Positions 25,186 through 36,900 of a stretch of DNA of 64,000 nucleotides are shown here, piece after piece. Within the stretch, counting starts at the first letter, position 1; every line of letters begins with the position of its first letter. Both the position numbers and the translations under genes were made by a program. The stretch spans positions 11,485,980 through 11,549,979 of the forward strand of contig JBBMOA010000001.1 of assembly GCA_037954235.1 (NCBI GenBank). Reading direction: 5' to 3'. The stretch is from Aulostomus chinensis (Eukaryota; Chordata; Actinopteri; Syngnathiformes; Aulostomidae). Under the pieces are notes generated by a model. It did no database searches, was not told where the DNA came from, and worked only from the letters and a program-made list of their open reading frames with translations.

Positions 25186-25655
25186 GACCTGGATAAGATG
25201 GTGAACTACAGCTGATCGCCATGCTAGCAAACCCTCTTTTGTTTGGTTTGGTTGTTGTTTAGTGACTGTGGATGAATACACAGGAGAAGTTGAGCATAAA
25301 TTTGTGTTCCCTGTTCACTTGAATATCTGCAGGAGTGTGAGGTGGAAATAATACTTGGAGGAGAATGAGAGTTCAGTCTCAGCGCAAAGACCTGTGCTGA
25401 CACTAAAACATGTCAGCCCACAGAACAAAGATGGCAGTCCTCTGGGAAAGCAGGTACACCACACATACATGAAGAAACCCTACAGGAAACAAATATGTTG
25501 CCAGAGACTTTTACTCTGTTTTTGTTGTTTACCAAAGTACAGGATTGGAGGGAGACTGATGGTCGCTGTTTGGGTTTTTGGAAAACAAGGAGGCTGTGGG
25601 TTCAAGCTGGATTCTCAGAGACTATATCCCCAACCTCTACAATGGCATCTACACT

Positions 25656-25787
25656 GTCATCCAGTCACGTAACTGAAGTCATCCAGTCACGTGACTGAAG
25701 TCATCCAGTCGCGTGACTGAAGTCATCCAGTCGCGTGACTGAAGTCATCCAGTCGCGTGACTGAAGTCATCCAGTCGTGTGACTGAT
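25656..25787 (+). repeat. 22-bp minisatellite, 6 copies
   Basis: Six tandem 22-bp units of GTCATCCAGTCGCGTGACTG plus AA, starting at 25656, 25678, 25700, 25722, 25744 and 25766. They differ mainly at one CG/CA position (CACGTAAC, CACGTGAC, CGCGTGAC, CGTGTGAC), which creates and destroys a CACGTG-type E-box and CpG sites. Confidence 0.95.
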
Positions 25788-26902
25788 GTCACTTGGCAGG
25801 ACTCTCATTGCCGTCTCATTCTAGAAAAGAATCCAGACTCCACCTGTGGCTCCATGATAACTGATGGACCTCTGGTTGGAGGCTGGACGATGATGTTTGG
25901 ACTGGAAGGAAAACTCCTTGTCCAAATTCCATTGTGTTCAAGTTTAAAGTCCCACAATAAGAAGTAGCTGAATCTGACAGGTGGAGGTTTGGAACTACAA
26001 GATGGTGATGTTTTCTTGACTTGATGCTCTGACTGTCAGGGTGGATGACAGCTTCTTCTGCTGCTGCATCTGAGTGGCTATGATTGGAGGTTTTACCTCC
26101 CAAGGTTGTCTGGTTCCAGGGGAAATTCTAAAATTCCAGTCCCCAACCTGGGCTGTTCTGAAACTCTTCTCCTGAATCACTCCTGAGCTGCATCAAGAAC
26201 AAATACCAGTGCCAACCAGATCAACTTCATGGCTGCTAACAGCCTCAGACACTTGATTTCCATCAATCTGGAGCCAAGAAGGCCCTCACCTGTGGTTCTC
26301 CTCCAGGAGGGTCCAGGTTCTGCCATTGTGGCTCCTGGTGCCACTGCCAGAGAGCCTCAGCTGCACACTGCAACATTTCAACAGGAGATTGACATTCCTT
26401 CAAATGTCCTGACATCTGATTCCAATGGTTCTGTTCCATATTTATATTTTAAATCAATCACACAATGAAAGCTGCCTCAGCTGGTTTAAGTGAGAGAACA
26501 AGCTAAGAGATCTGAAACCAGTCAAATATGCTTTTCTGTGTGCAAACTAGTGAGGGGCATGGAAGGATATTTTACCACCAATACAGAACCCAGACTTTAG
26601 TCATGTGATGAGATGGAGACTCTGATTATGAAGTTAATGGACAAAATGTGAATTGAAGGATGAACACAAATGGGTTTTTGAACCAAACACATTTCTTCAG
26701 CAGACTTTGATCCAACATTGAAGTTAGAGTTTGGTGGCTGCTCCATGTTGGAGGAAACCAGGCAATGTTGGACCATCACAGGGAAGCTCCTTTGCCTCCT
26801 CTGCTGCCAGTTTAACCACTCACTCCCATCAGTGGAGAGCAGCTTCAACTGGGTTTGGAATGTACCACTGTGGATGCATGGGAATGTGGAGAAAATGTCC
26901 TT
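25788..26902. other. Non-coding stretch, no gene seen
   Basis: No recognisable protein motif, tRNA or tandem repeat. ORFs of 60-95 codons overlap on both strands without any domain signature. The same applies to 25190-25655. Confidence 0.45.
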
Positions 26903-26985
26903 TGTCAGAAGTGGGATTCGAACCCACGCCTCCAGGAGAGACTGCGACCTGAACGCTGCGCCTTAGACCGCTCGGCCATCCTGAC
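26903..26985 (-). tRNA. tRNA-Leu(CAG)
   Basis: The reverse complement is an 83-nt leucine-type tRNA. Acceptor GTCAGGA pairs with TTCTGAC (one G-T). It has TGGCCGAGCGGTCTAAGGCG, loop TTCAGGT (anticodon CAG), a leucine variable arm and T arm GTGGG-TTCGAAT-CCCAC. The anticodon stem has one A-A mismatch (CAGCG against CGCAG; vertebrate copies have CTGCG). A TTTT lies about 8 nt downstream on the minus strand (26892-26895), a good pol III terminator and the only nearby one found for these tRNAs. Confidence 0.88.
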
Positions 26986-27188
26986 AGACACTGACAGTTG
27001 CAGACTGAATTAATTCACTGACAAAGTAGAATTTTTTTCCACAGGAGCTACTGGCTCCTTAGTTGTTGCATTTATTGTTAACATTAAACACACAGTCTGT
27101 GTTCATGGCAGTAAGAAATGAACCAGAACATTAGAACCACATTGCATCTCTTGATCAGTTTGTTACATGGGACACATTCCAGACAGGA

Positions 27189-27260
27189 AGGTCCCACCAA
27201 GACTTGAACTGGGATCACTGGATCCAGAGTCCAGAGGGCTCACCATTCCACCATGGAACC
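27189..27260 (-). tRNA. tRNA-Gln(CTG), partly degenerate
   Basis: The reverse complement is a 72-nt match to tRNA-Gln. Acceptor GGTTCCA/TGGGACC is paired. Anticodon stem CTGGA/TCCAG holds loop CTCTGGA (anticodon CTG). The T arm CCCAG-TTCAAGT-CTTGG has one C-T mismatch, and the D arm (GGTGGAATGGTGAGCC) departs from the usual GGTGTAATGGTTAGCA. It is a probable pseudogene or marginal gene. Confidence 0.68.
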
Positions 27261-27980
27261 AAACACAAGGAGGAGGTTCCTCTAAATACCACTTGACATC
27301 ACTTGCAATCAACCTGTTGCTATTTGGAGGTTCATCTTGCTCTTGTTCCAGACTACATTGGCAAAAGGATCATGAACCACAAGGAAATCATGGAACTCCA
27401 GATTGATTCAGGACTTTCTAACTCCATCGTATGACCTGGGAGCAAAGACTGGCCAGGCCTTTCTTAATTTATCAGTTAATTACTGCTTCAACAAACATGC
27501 CACTTAATTAAGTTACCAGAATTTCTCTCATTGAAAAACCCACCAGCCTGATTTCTTGACACGACATGAAAAATTCTCCAAGAACCCACAGTTGGGTGGA
27601 AAGATACCAGGTTAACCAGGAGGAGTCCTGTTCCTGAACCATGGATGGAACAAAGTCCACTGGAAAACTCAGCAGTTCCTGAGTGCCAGATCCATCCGGG
27701 AGCTTGGGTCTCCCCTTGACTGTGGTGATCCATGAGATCAAGGAGGACAGAGGAAAGAAGGATCCTGTTGGAGATCTCCTCCCTTCTTCCTCCACTTCAC
27801 TACTACTTGGATGTCAGGAATATGAGGTACTTTACTCAAATGAGGTATTAGGAGTTTCCTGTTTGCCAAGAAGGAAGTCAGAGGTTCATACCTCACTTGT
27901 TGGTGGTGCCCTCAACCTGCTGAGAGCATCACTTAGTTCTCTACAGAGAAACATGGCAGCTCTGCTGAAGGCTGCAGGAA

Positions 27981-28053
27981 ACCTGCTTGAACTGAGACTT
28001 GGACTCAGGTCACTGGATTCAAAGTCCAGGGTGCCAACAGGTCCACCAGGGCA
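27981..28053 (-). pseudogene. tRNA-Gln(TTG)-like pseudogene
   Basis: The reverse complement has a perfect anticodon arm CTGGA-CTTTGAA-TCCAG (anticodon TTG) and a perfect T arm stem CTGAG/CTCAG with loop TCCAAGT. The acceptor stem does not pair and the D arm is replaced (GACCTGTTGGCACC). It is a tRNA-Gln-derived remnant. The sequence between 27261 and 27980 shows no other recognised feature. Confidence 0.55.
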
Positions 28054-28346
28054 TCTGTGCTTTACTTACCGTGTAAAAAGGACCACAGTGGTCGTCTGGT
28101 TTTAATTTAACAAACAAATACGGTTGAAAACTTTGAGACAGAGACACAGGGCTCTTATTTGAAGGACCATGGGATGGGAAATATCCCAGACCTCTGAGAT
28201 CAGAGCGTTCACTTTGATCTCAGGGTCGTGACTTTGGGGGTTCTTCCTTTGGTCTTCAAATACTTGTGTTTTTATTGGCAGAACTTTCAACTTGCATGCA
28301 AAAAGAGAATCACAGTCAATGGAAACCCAGCAGACAGTGTTTATTT

Positions 28347-28913
28347 CTAATAAATCAGACAATCACACAAATGAGAATGAAAGGAAAAAACAATAAAATG
28401 TTTTAAAATCCTTCTCCACTCTAAAGCTTTTTGAAGTTCATTTGAAGGTTCAAAGGTGGAGGTGAGGAGGTCACCCTGATCCTCCCTGTCGTCACTGCCG
28501 GGATTCTTTCTTCTGGTGCTGTGGTTCTTCTGATGAAGGGGGCGTGATGTTTGCTGTCTCAGGCTCCACCAAATGTCCTCTTTAGGACGCCACAATGTGG
28601 CCTCTTCACTGCTCCATCTTCCCTGCATCGGAGACACCAGGGTTCCTCCTGGTGCCGACCCCATCGTCCTTCTACCCAATGGTGCGGCCATGGATCCTCA
28701 GAGGACGCTGGGATCCTTCTTCTCATCAGAGCCACAGTTTTTCCTGGAGGGAACAACAGGAGCTTTGTTGTAATGTTTTGCTCGGTGTTTCCTGCTCAGA
28801 GCGTCAGGATCTGTGACGCCATCTTGTGGTAGGGGGTCATCATCTTGTTGTGTGGTAGTGGATTCATTGATCTGCTGTTTCAACACATTCAAGTTCATTA
28901 TCCTACAAGTCAA
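28347..28913 (-). other. Unrecognised open segment, uncertain coding
   Basis: Overlapping minus-strand frames give hydrophilic peptides (NESTTTQQDDDPLPQDG, then RKHRAKHYNK) and a Trp-containing segment (KEDIWWSLRQQTSRPLHQ). I recognise no domain, and no start, splice or codon-use signal supports a gene. It could be an old exon or chance. The remaining bases to 29000 are featureless. Confidence 0.2.
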
Positions 28914-29000
28914 AGTACATTTGGTGTGGAGTTTTAGTTTCTGGCCTCAATCATAACGTGTGCCTTTCTTCTTCATGAACATTTCTCAGCTTTTTAAGTT

Positions 29001-30563
29001 TACCTCAAAACCTCAAAATAATGCTACAGTGATGTCGGAAGAATTGCTAATGAACTCAAAATGATGCGACAGTGATGTAGTGAAAGTTGCTAATAAACTC
29101 AAAGTGATGCTGACAGTCGTGTCGTAAGAGTTGCTACTAACCACAAAATAATGCTACAGTGATGTCGGAAGAATTGCTAATGAACTCAAAATAATGCTAA
29201 CAGTGATGTAGTGATAGTTGCTTCAAACCTCAAAATGATGCGACAGTGATGGAGTAAGAATTGCTAATGATCTCAAAGTGATGCTAACAGTAATGTAGTA
29301 AGAGTTGCTACGAACCTTTAAATAATGCAACAGTAATGTAGTAAGAGTTGCTACGAACCTCAAAATAATGCGACAGTGATGTCGGAAGAATTGCTAATGA
29401 TCTCAAAATGATGCGACAGTGATGTAGTAAGAATTGCTAATGAAGTCAAAATGACGCTAACAGTGATGTACTTAAAGTTGCTAATCAACTCAGTGATGCT
29501 TAAAGTAATGCAGTACGTGTTTCGAACAACCTCAAAGTGATGCTGACAGTCATGTAGTAAGAGTTGCTACGAACCTCAAATAATGCGACAGTGATGTCAG
29601 AAGAATTTCTAAAGATCTCAAAATGATGCGTAAGTGATTTAGTAAGAATTGCTAATGAACTCAAAATGATGCTAACAGTAATGTAGTGATAGTTGGTAAT
29701 AAACTCAGTGATGCTTACAGTAATGTAGTAAGAGTTGCTACGAACCTTTAAATAATGCAACAATAATGTAGTAAGAGTTGCTACGAACCTCAAAATAATG
29801 TGACAGTGATGTCGGAAGAATTGCTAATGAACTCAAAATGATGCTAACAGTAATGGAGTGAAAGTTTCGAATAACCTCAAAGTGATGCTGACAGTCATGT
29901 AGTAAGTTTTGCTACGAACCTCAAAATATTGCGACAGTGATGTCGGAAGAATTGCTAATGATCTCAAAATGATGCTAACAGTAATGTAGTGATAGTTGCT
30001 AATAAACTCAGTGATGCTTACAGTAATGTAGTCAGTGTTTCGAACAACCTCAAAGTGATGCTGACACCCATGTAGTAAGTGTTTGGAACAACCTCAAAGT
30101 GATGCTGACAGTCATGTGGTAAGAGTTGCTACTAACCTCATAATGATGCTAACAGTCATGTCGTGATAGTTGCTAATGAACTCAAAGTGATGCTTACAGT
30201 AATGTAGTAAGTGTTTCGAACAACCTCAAAGTGATTCTGACAGTCATGTCGTAAGAGTTGCTTCGAACCTCAAAATAATGCGACAGTGATGTCAGAAGAA
30301 TTGGTAATGATCTCAAACTGATGGGACAGTGATGTCGTAAGAATTGCTAATGAACTCAAAATGATGCTAACAGTAACGTAGTGATAGTTGCTAATGAACT
30401 CAGTGATGCTTACAGTAATGTAGTAAGAGTTTCGAAGAACCTCAAAGTGATGCTGACAGTCATGTAGTAAGTGTTTCGAACAACTTCAAAGTGATCCTGA
30501 CAGTCATATCGTAAGAGTTTCGAACAACTTCAAAGTGATCCTGACAGTCATGTAGTAAGAGTT
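29001..30563 (-). repeat. 43-bp satellite array, reverse orientation (part 1)
   Basis: Same satellite as 1-15724 but reverse-complemented: units read TACGAACCTCAAAATAATGC and GCTAATGAACTCAAAATGAT. Its first 24 bases are the exact reverse complement of the last 24 bases of the forward array (15701-15724). The next three monomers match the forward array in reverse, including the variant TTAGTAGC. The array is interrupted at 30563 by a LINE and continues at 33926. Confidence 0.97.
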
Positions 30564-30619
30564 TCTTTCGTCGTCTTTCGTCGTCCTCCGCTTCATCCGG
30601 TGGGTCCGGGTCGCGAGGG

Positions 30620-32120
30620 CAGCAGTCTCAGCAAGGAAGTCAGACTGCCCTCTCCCCAGCCACTTCAACCAGCTCTTCCGGGAGGATCCCGAGGCGTTCC
30701 CAGGCCAGCCGAGAGATATCATCCCTCCACCGTGTCCTGGGTCGGCCTCCTCCCAGTTGGACATGCCTGGAAAACCTCCAGAGGGAGGCGCCCAGGAGGT
30801 ATCCTCACCAGATGCCCGAACCACCTCAACTCGCTCCTCTAGACATGGAGGAGCAGCGGTTCTACTCTGAGTCCCTCCCGAATGACTGAGCTTCTCACCC
30901 TATCTCTAAGGGAGAGCCCAGCCACCCTGCGGAGGAAACTCATTTCGGCCGCTTGTATTCGCGATCTTGTTCTTTCGGTCATTACCCAAAGCTCATAACC
31001 ATAGGTGAGGATTGGAACGTAGATTGACCGGTAAATCGAGAGCCTGGCCTTTTGGCTAAGCTCCCTCTTCACCACAACAGACTGGTTTAGCAACCGCAAG
31101 ACTGCGGATGCCGCCCCAATCCGCCTGTCAATCTCCTGCTCCATCTTACCCTCACTCGTGAAGAAGACCCCGAGATACTTAAACTCCTCCACCTGAGGTA
31201 AGACCTCCCCCCCGACCCGGAGTGGGAAACCACCCTTTTCCGGCTGAGGACCATGGCCTCAGACTTGGAGGTGCTGATTCTCATCCCAGCTGCTTCACAT
31301 TCGGCTGCAAACTGTCCCAGCAAGAGCTGGAGGTCGTGGCCCGATGGCGCTAAGCGGACTACGTCATCCGCAAACAGCAAAGACGACATCCTCCCGCCAC
31401 CAAACTCAACCCCCTCCACCACCCGGCTGCGCCTAGAAATTCTGTCCATAAAAGTTATGAACAGAACCGGTGACAAAGGGCAGCGTTGGCGGAGTCCAAC
31501 CCTCACCGGGAACAAGTCCGACTTACTACCGGCCACACGGACCAGACTCTCACTCCTCCGGTAGAATGGCCGAATGGCCCTTTGTAAAGGGCCATCCACC
31601 CCGTACTCCCGGAGTACCCCCCACAGTATGCTCCTGGGAACACGGTCATAAGCCTTCTCCAAGTCCACAAAGCACATGTGGACTGGTTGGGCAAACTCCC
31701 ATGCCCCCTCCAGCACCCTTGCGAGGGTGAAGAGCTGATCCATGGTTCCACGGCCAGGACGAAAACCACACTGCTCCTCCTCAATCTGAGGTTCGACTAT
31801 CGCCCTGACCCTCCTCTCCAGTACCCTGGCGTAGACCTTACCAGGGAGGCTGAGAAGTGTGATCCCCCGATAGTTGGAACACCCCTCTGGTCCCCTGTCT
31901 TAAAGACGGGGACCACCACCCCGGTCTGCCACTCCAAAGGCACTTCCCCCGATGTCCACGCAATGTTGCAGAGACCTGTCAGCCAAGACAGCCCCACTAC
32001 ATCCAGAGCCTTGAGATACCCGGGGCGGATCTTATCCACCCCCGGGGCTCTGCCACCGCGGAGCTGTTTAACTGCCTCGGCGACTTCTGCCCCTGAGATT
32101 GGACGACCCCCCCCCCCCCC
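30620..32120 (-). pseudogene. Rex3 reverse transcriptase and C-terminus, broken frames
   Basis: The RT continues in a new frame at 31797-32207 (APGVDKIRPGYLKALDVVGL, then WQTGVVVPVFK). It shifts again near 31880, and resumes at 31087-31743 with motif A (FVDLEKAYDRV), LRQRCPLSP and catalytic FADD. The usual LRQGCPLSP has G changed to R. A shift at the C run near 31210 leads to the thumb region (EFKYLGVFFTSEG, then SIYRSIYVPILTYGYELWVM). A stop at about 30838 precedes the conserved RWFGHLVRMPPGRLPLEVF end. RTE-clade elements need a single continuous ORF here, so this copy cannot move itself. Confidence 0.88.
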
Positions 32121-33768
32121 CCAAGCACTCCCCAGACTCTGTCTCCTCCACGGAGTACGTGCTGGTGGGATTGAGGAGTTCCTCAAAGTATTCCTTCCAC
32201 CGCCCAATTATCTCCCCAGTTGACGTCAGCAGCCTCCCACCCCCACTGTAAACAGTGTGGGCAAGTTGCCGCCTTCCCCCCCTGAGGCGACGGACGGTTT
32301 GCCAGAACCTTTTTGGAGCCGACCGATAGTTGTTCTCCATGGCCTCACTGAACTCTTCCCATGCCCGAGTTTTTGCTTTGGCGACCGCCACAGCTGCACA
32401 CCGTTTGGCCTGCCGGTAGCGGTCAGCTGCCTCTGGAGACCCACAGGCCAGCCATGCCCTGTAAGCCTCCTTCTTCAGCCTGACGGCTCCCCTCACCTCT
32501 GGTGTCCACCAGCGTGTTCGAGGATTACCCCTGCGGCCGGCCCCAGCAGCCTTGCGGCCACAGCTCACAGCAGCCGCCTCGACAATGGCAGAGCGGAACA
32601 TGGCCCATTCGGACTCAATGTCCCCCACTACCCCCATGATGTGATCAAAGCTCTGCCGGAGGTGGGAGTTAAAGATCGTTCTGACTGGTTCTTCTGCCAG
32701 GCGTTCCCAACAAACCCTCACTACTCGTTTGGGCCTGCCAGGTCTGCGCGGCATCTTCCCCTGCCATCTGATCCAACTCACCACCAGGTGGTGATCAGTT
32801 GACAGCTCAGCTCCTCTCTTCACCCGAGTGTCCAGAACATGCGGTCGCAGGTCAAATGATACGACTATAAAATCGATCATAGACCTGCGACCTAGGGTGT
32901 CCTGGTGCCATGTGCACCGGTGGGCATCCTTATGCTCGAACATGGTGTTCGTTATGGCCAAACTGCGACTTGCACAGAAGTTCAATAACTGAACACCACT
33001 CGGGTTCAGGTCGAGCCTGCCGTTCCTCCCAATCACACCTCTCCAGGTCATGCTGTCGTTGCCCACGTGAGCGTTGAAGTCTCCCAGTAGGACAATGGAG
33101 TCCCCAGCCGGGGCACCATCCAGTACCCTTCCCAAGGACTCCAAAAAGGGTGGGTACTCTGAACTAGTTTTCGGCGCATATGCGCAGACCACAGTCAGGA
33201 CCCGTTCCCCGACCCGAAGGCGCAGGGAAGCAACCCTTTCGTCCACGGGGGTAAACCCCAACGTACAGGCAGAGAGTCGAGGGGCAACCAAAAAGCCCAC
33301 CCCCGCCCTCCGCCTCTCACCCGGAGCAACTCCAGCAAAAGAGAAAGTCCAACCCCTCTCAAGGACTCGGGTTCCGGACCCAGAGCTATGTGTGGAGGTG
33401 AGGCCGACTATATCTAGCCGGTAACACTCAACCTCTTCCACCAGCTCCAGCTCCTTCCCCACCAGAGAGGTAACGTTCCATGTCCCAAAAGCCAGCTTCC
33501 ATGTCTGTGGTTCAGACAGCCGAGACACCCGCCTGAAACTGCCACCCAAACCACATTGCACCTGACCCCTCCGGTTCCCCCGATGAGTGGTGAGTCCAAG
33601 GGAGGACGTGCCTGTGTCTCCTCTTCGGGCAGGGCCTGGCCGGGCCCCAAGGACCAAGGCCCGGACACCAGGCGCTCGCCTTCGAGCCCCCACCCTGGGC
33701 CTGGCTCCAGGGCGGGGCCCCAGTGCCCCTCCGGGCAGGGTACATGTAGCACTTGCTGGATTTTCCAT
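32068..33768 (-). pseudogene. Rex3 endonuclease region and start of the polyprotein
   Basis: A 566-codon frame starting at the methionine complementary to 33768. Residues 1-90 are Arg/Gly/Pro-rich and unstructured. An apurinic-like endonuclease follows, with GTWN at 95-98, GDFNAH at 229-234, IDFIVVS at 298-304 and STDHH at 323-327 as metal and active-site motifs. A linker ([36 protein letters not shown]) leads to the N-terminal RT region. The enzyme would nick target DNA for target-primed reverse transcription. The frame is lost at a 16-C homopolymer (32107-32122), which could be a real lesion or an assembly length error. Confidence 0.9.
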
Positions 33769-33925
33769 GAAGGGTCTGTTGAACCGTTCTTTGTCTGGCC
33801 CTTCGCCTAGGACCAGTCTGCCTAGGTTGACCCTACCAGGGGAAAAATGCCCCCGACAGCATAACTCCTAGGGTCACTAGGGCACTCAAAATCCTCCACC
33901 ACGGTAAGGTGACGGTTCCAGGAGG

Positions 33926-36900
33926 AGTAAGAGTTGCTACTAAACTCAATTTAATGCTACAGTGATGTCGTAAGAATTGCTAATAAACTCAAAATGATGC
34001 TAACAGTAATGGAGTGATAATTGCTAATAAACTTAAAGTGATGCTGACAGTAATGTAGTAAGAGTTGCTACGAACCTTTAAATAATGCAACAGTAATGTA
34101 GTAAGAGTTGCTACGAACCTCAAAATATTGCGAAAGTGATGTTGGAAGAATTGCTAATGAACTCAAAATGATGCGAACAGTAATGGAGTGAAAGTTTCGA
34201 ATAACCTCAAGGTGATGCTGACAGTCATGTATTAAGTGTTGCTACGAACCTCAAAATAACGCGACAGTAATGTCGTAAAAGTTGCTACGAACCTCAAAAT
34301 ATTGCGAAAGTGATGTCGGAAGAATTGCTAATGAACTCAAAATGATGCTAACAGTAATGTAGTGATAGTTGCTAATAAACTCAGTGATGCTGACAGTAAT
34401 GTAGTAAGAGTTTCGAACAACCTCAAAGTGATGCTGACAGTAATGTAGTTAGTGTTTCGAACAACCTCAAAGTGATGCTGACAGTCATGTAGTAAGAGTT
34501 GCTACGAACCTCAAAATATTGCGAAAGTGATGTTGGAGGAATTGCTAATGAACTCAAAATGATGCGAACAGTAATGGAGTGAAAGTTTCGAATAACCTCA
34601 AGGTGATGCTGACAGTCATGTATTAAGTGTTGCTACGAACCTCAAACTGATGCGACAGTGATGTCAGAAGAATTGGTAATGATCTCAAACTGATGGGACA
34701 GTGATGTCGTAAGAATTGCTAATGAACTCAACATGATGCTAACAGTAATGTAGTAAGTGTTTCGAAAAACCTCAAAGTGATGCTGACAGTCATGTACTAA
34801 GAGTTGCTACGAACCTCAAAATAATGCGACAGTGATGTCAGAAGAATTGCTAAAGATCTCAAAATGATGCGACAGTGATTTAGTAAGAATTGCTAATGAA
34901 CTCAAAATGATGCTAAAAGTAATGTAGTGATAGTTGCTAATAAACTCAGTGATGCTTAGAGTAATGTAGTAAGTGTTTCGAACAACCTCAAAGTGATGCT
35001 GACAGTCATGTACTAAGTGTTGCTACGAACCTCAAAATAATGCGACAGTGATGTCAGAAGAATTGCTAAAGATCTCAAAATGATGCGACAGTGATGTCAG
35101 AAGAATTGGTAATGATCTCAAAATGATGCTAACAGTAATGGAGTGAATGTTTCGAATAACCTCAAAGTGATGCTGACAGTAATGTAGTAAGAGTTGCTAC
35201 AAACCTTAAAATAATGCAACAATGATGTAGTAAGAGTTGCCACGAAACTCAATATAATGCGACAGTAATGTATTAAAGTTGCTACGAACCTCAAAATATT
35301 GCGACAGTGATGTCGGAAGAATTGCTAATGAACTTAAAATGATGCTAACAGTAATGTAGTAAGTGTTTCGAATAACCTCAAAGTGATGGTGACAGTCATG
35401 TAGTAAGAGTTGCTACGAACCTCAAAATAATGCGACAGTGATGTCAGAAGAACTGCTAAAGATCTCAAAATGATGCGACAGTGATTTTGTAAGAAGTGCT
35501 AATGAACTCAAAATGATGCTAACAGTAATGGAGTGAACGTTTCAAATAACCTCAAAGTGATGCTGACAGTCATGTACTAAGAGTTGCTACGAACCTCAAA
35601 ATAATTCGACAGTGATGTCGGAAGAATTGCTAATGATCTGAAAATGATGCGACAGTGATGTAGTAAGAATTGCTAATGAACTCAAAATGATGCTAACAGT
35701 AATGGAGTGAAACTTTCGAATAACCTCAAAGTGATGCTGACAGTCATGTAGTAAGTGTTGCTACAAACCTCAAAATAATGCGAAAGTAATGTTGTAAAAG
35801 TTGCTATGAACCTCAAAATATTGCGACAGTGATGTCGGAAGAATTGCGAATGAACTCAAGATGATGCTAACAGTAATGTAGTGATAGTTCCTAAGAAACT
35901 CAGTGATGCGTACAGTAATGTAGAAGGGGTTTCGAACAACCTCAAAGTGATGCTGACAGTCATTTAGTAAGAGTTGCTAATGAACTCAATTCAATGCTAC
36001 AGTGATGTCGTGAGAATTGCTCATAAACTCAAAATGATGCTAACAGTAATGTAGTGAAAGTTGCAAATAAACTCAAAGTGATGCTGAAAGTAATGTAGTA
36101 AGAGTTGCTACGAACCTTAAAATAATGCAACAATAATGTAGAAAGAGTTGCTACGAACCTCAAAATAATGTGACAGTGATGTCAGAAGAATTGCTAATGA
36201 TCTGAAAATGATGCGACAGTGATGTAGTAAGAATTGCTAATGAACTCAAAATGATGCTAACAGTAATGGAGTGAAAGTTTCGAATAACCTCAAAGTGATG
36301 CTGACAGTCATGTAGTAAGAGTTGCTGCGAACCTAAAAATATTGCGACAGTGATGTCGGAAGATTGCTAATGAACTCAAAATGATGCTAACAGTAATGTA
36401 GTGATAGTTGCTAATCAAGTCAGTGATGCTTACAGTAATGTAGTAAGTGTTTCGAACAACCTCAAAGTGATGCTGACAGTCATGTAGTAAGAGTTGCTAC
36501 TCACCTCAAAATAATGCGACAGTGATGTCAGAAGAATTGCTAAAGATCTCAAAATGATGCGACAGTGATGTCAGAAGAATTGGTAATGATCTCAAACTGA
36601 TGGGACAGTGATGTCGTAAGAATTGCGAATGAACTCAACATGATGCTAACAGTAATGTAGTGATAGTTGCTAATCAAGTCAGTGATGCTTACAGTAATGT
36701 AGTAAGTGTTTCGAACAACCTCAAAGTGATGCTGACAGTCATGTAGTAAGAGTTGCTACTCACCTCAAAATAATGCGACAGTGATGTCAGAAGAATTGCT
36801 AAAGATCTCAAAATGATGCGACAGTGATGTCAGAAGAATTGGTAATGATCTCAAACTGATGGGACAGTGATGTCGTAAGAATTGCGAATGAACTCAACAT

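Larger units (their letters stand above)
30564..33925 (-). mobile_element. Rex3 (RTE-clade) LINE, near full length, inactive
   Basis: A 3.36-kb GC-rich insertion inside AT-rich satellite. On the minus strand it runs from a short 5' UTR through endonuclease, reverse transcriptase and C-terminal domain to a tail built of GACGACGAAA-like repeats. The classical Rex3 PCR primer sites are present: the reverse site at 31912-31931 matches fully, and the forward site at 31468-31488 matches at 19 of 21 positions. A 10-bp target-site duplication AGTAAGAGTT flanks it (30554-30563 and 33926-33935). Removing the element and one copy restores a continuous satellite monomer. Several frameshifts and one stop make it non-autonomous. 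Confidence 0.93.

Noticed and set aside
25355..25672. 105-codon plus-strand ORF
   Set aside because: No domain, no splice support, overlaps another frame of equal quality, and runs into a minisatellite.
31253..33871. Plus-strand ORFs of 80-180 codons across the LINE
   Set aside because: They are shadows of the minus-strand Rex3 coding region, caused by GC-rich sequence.
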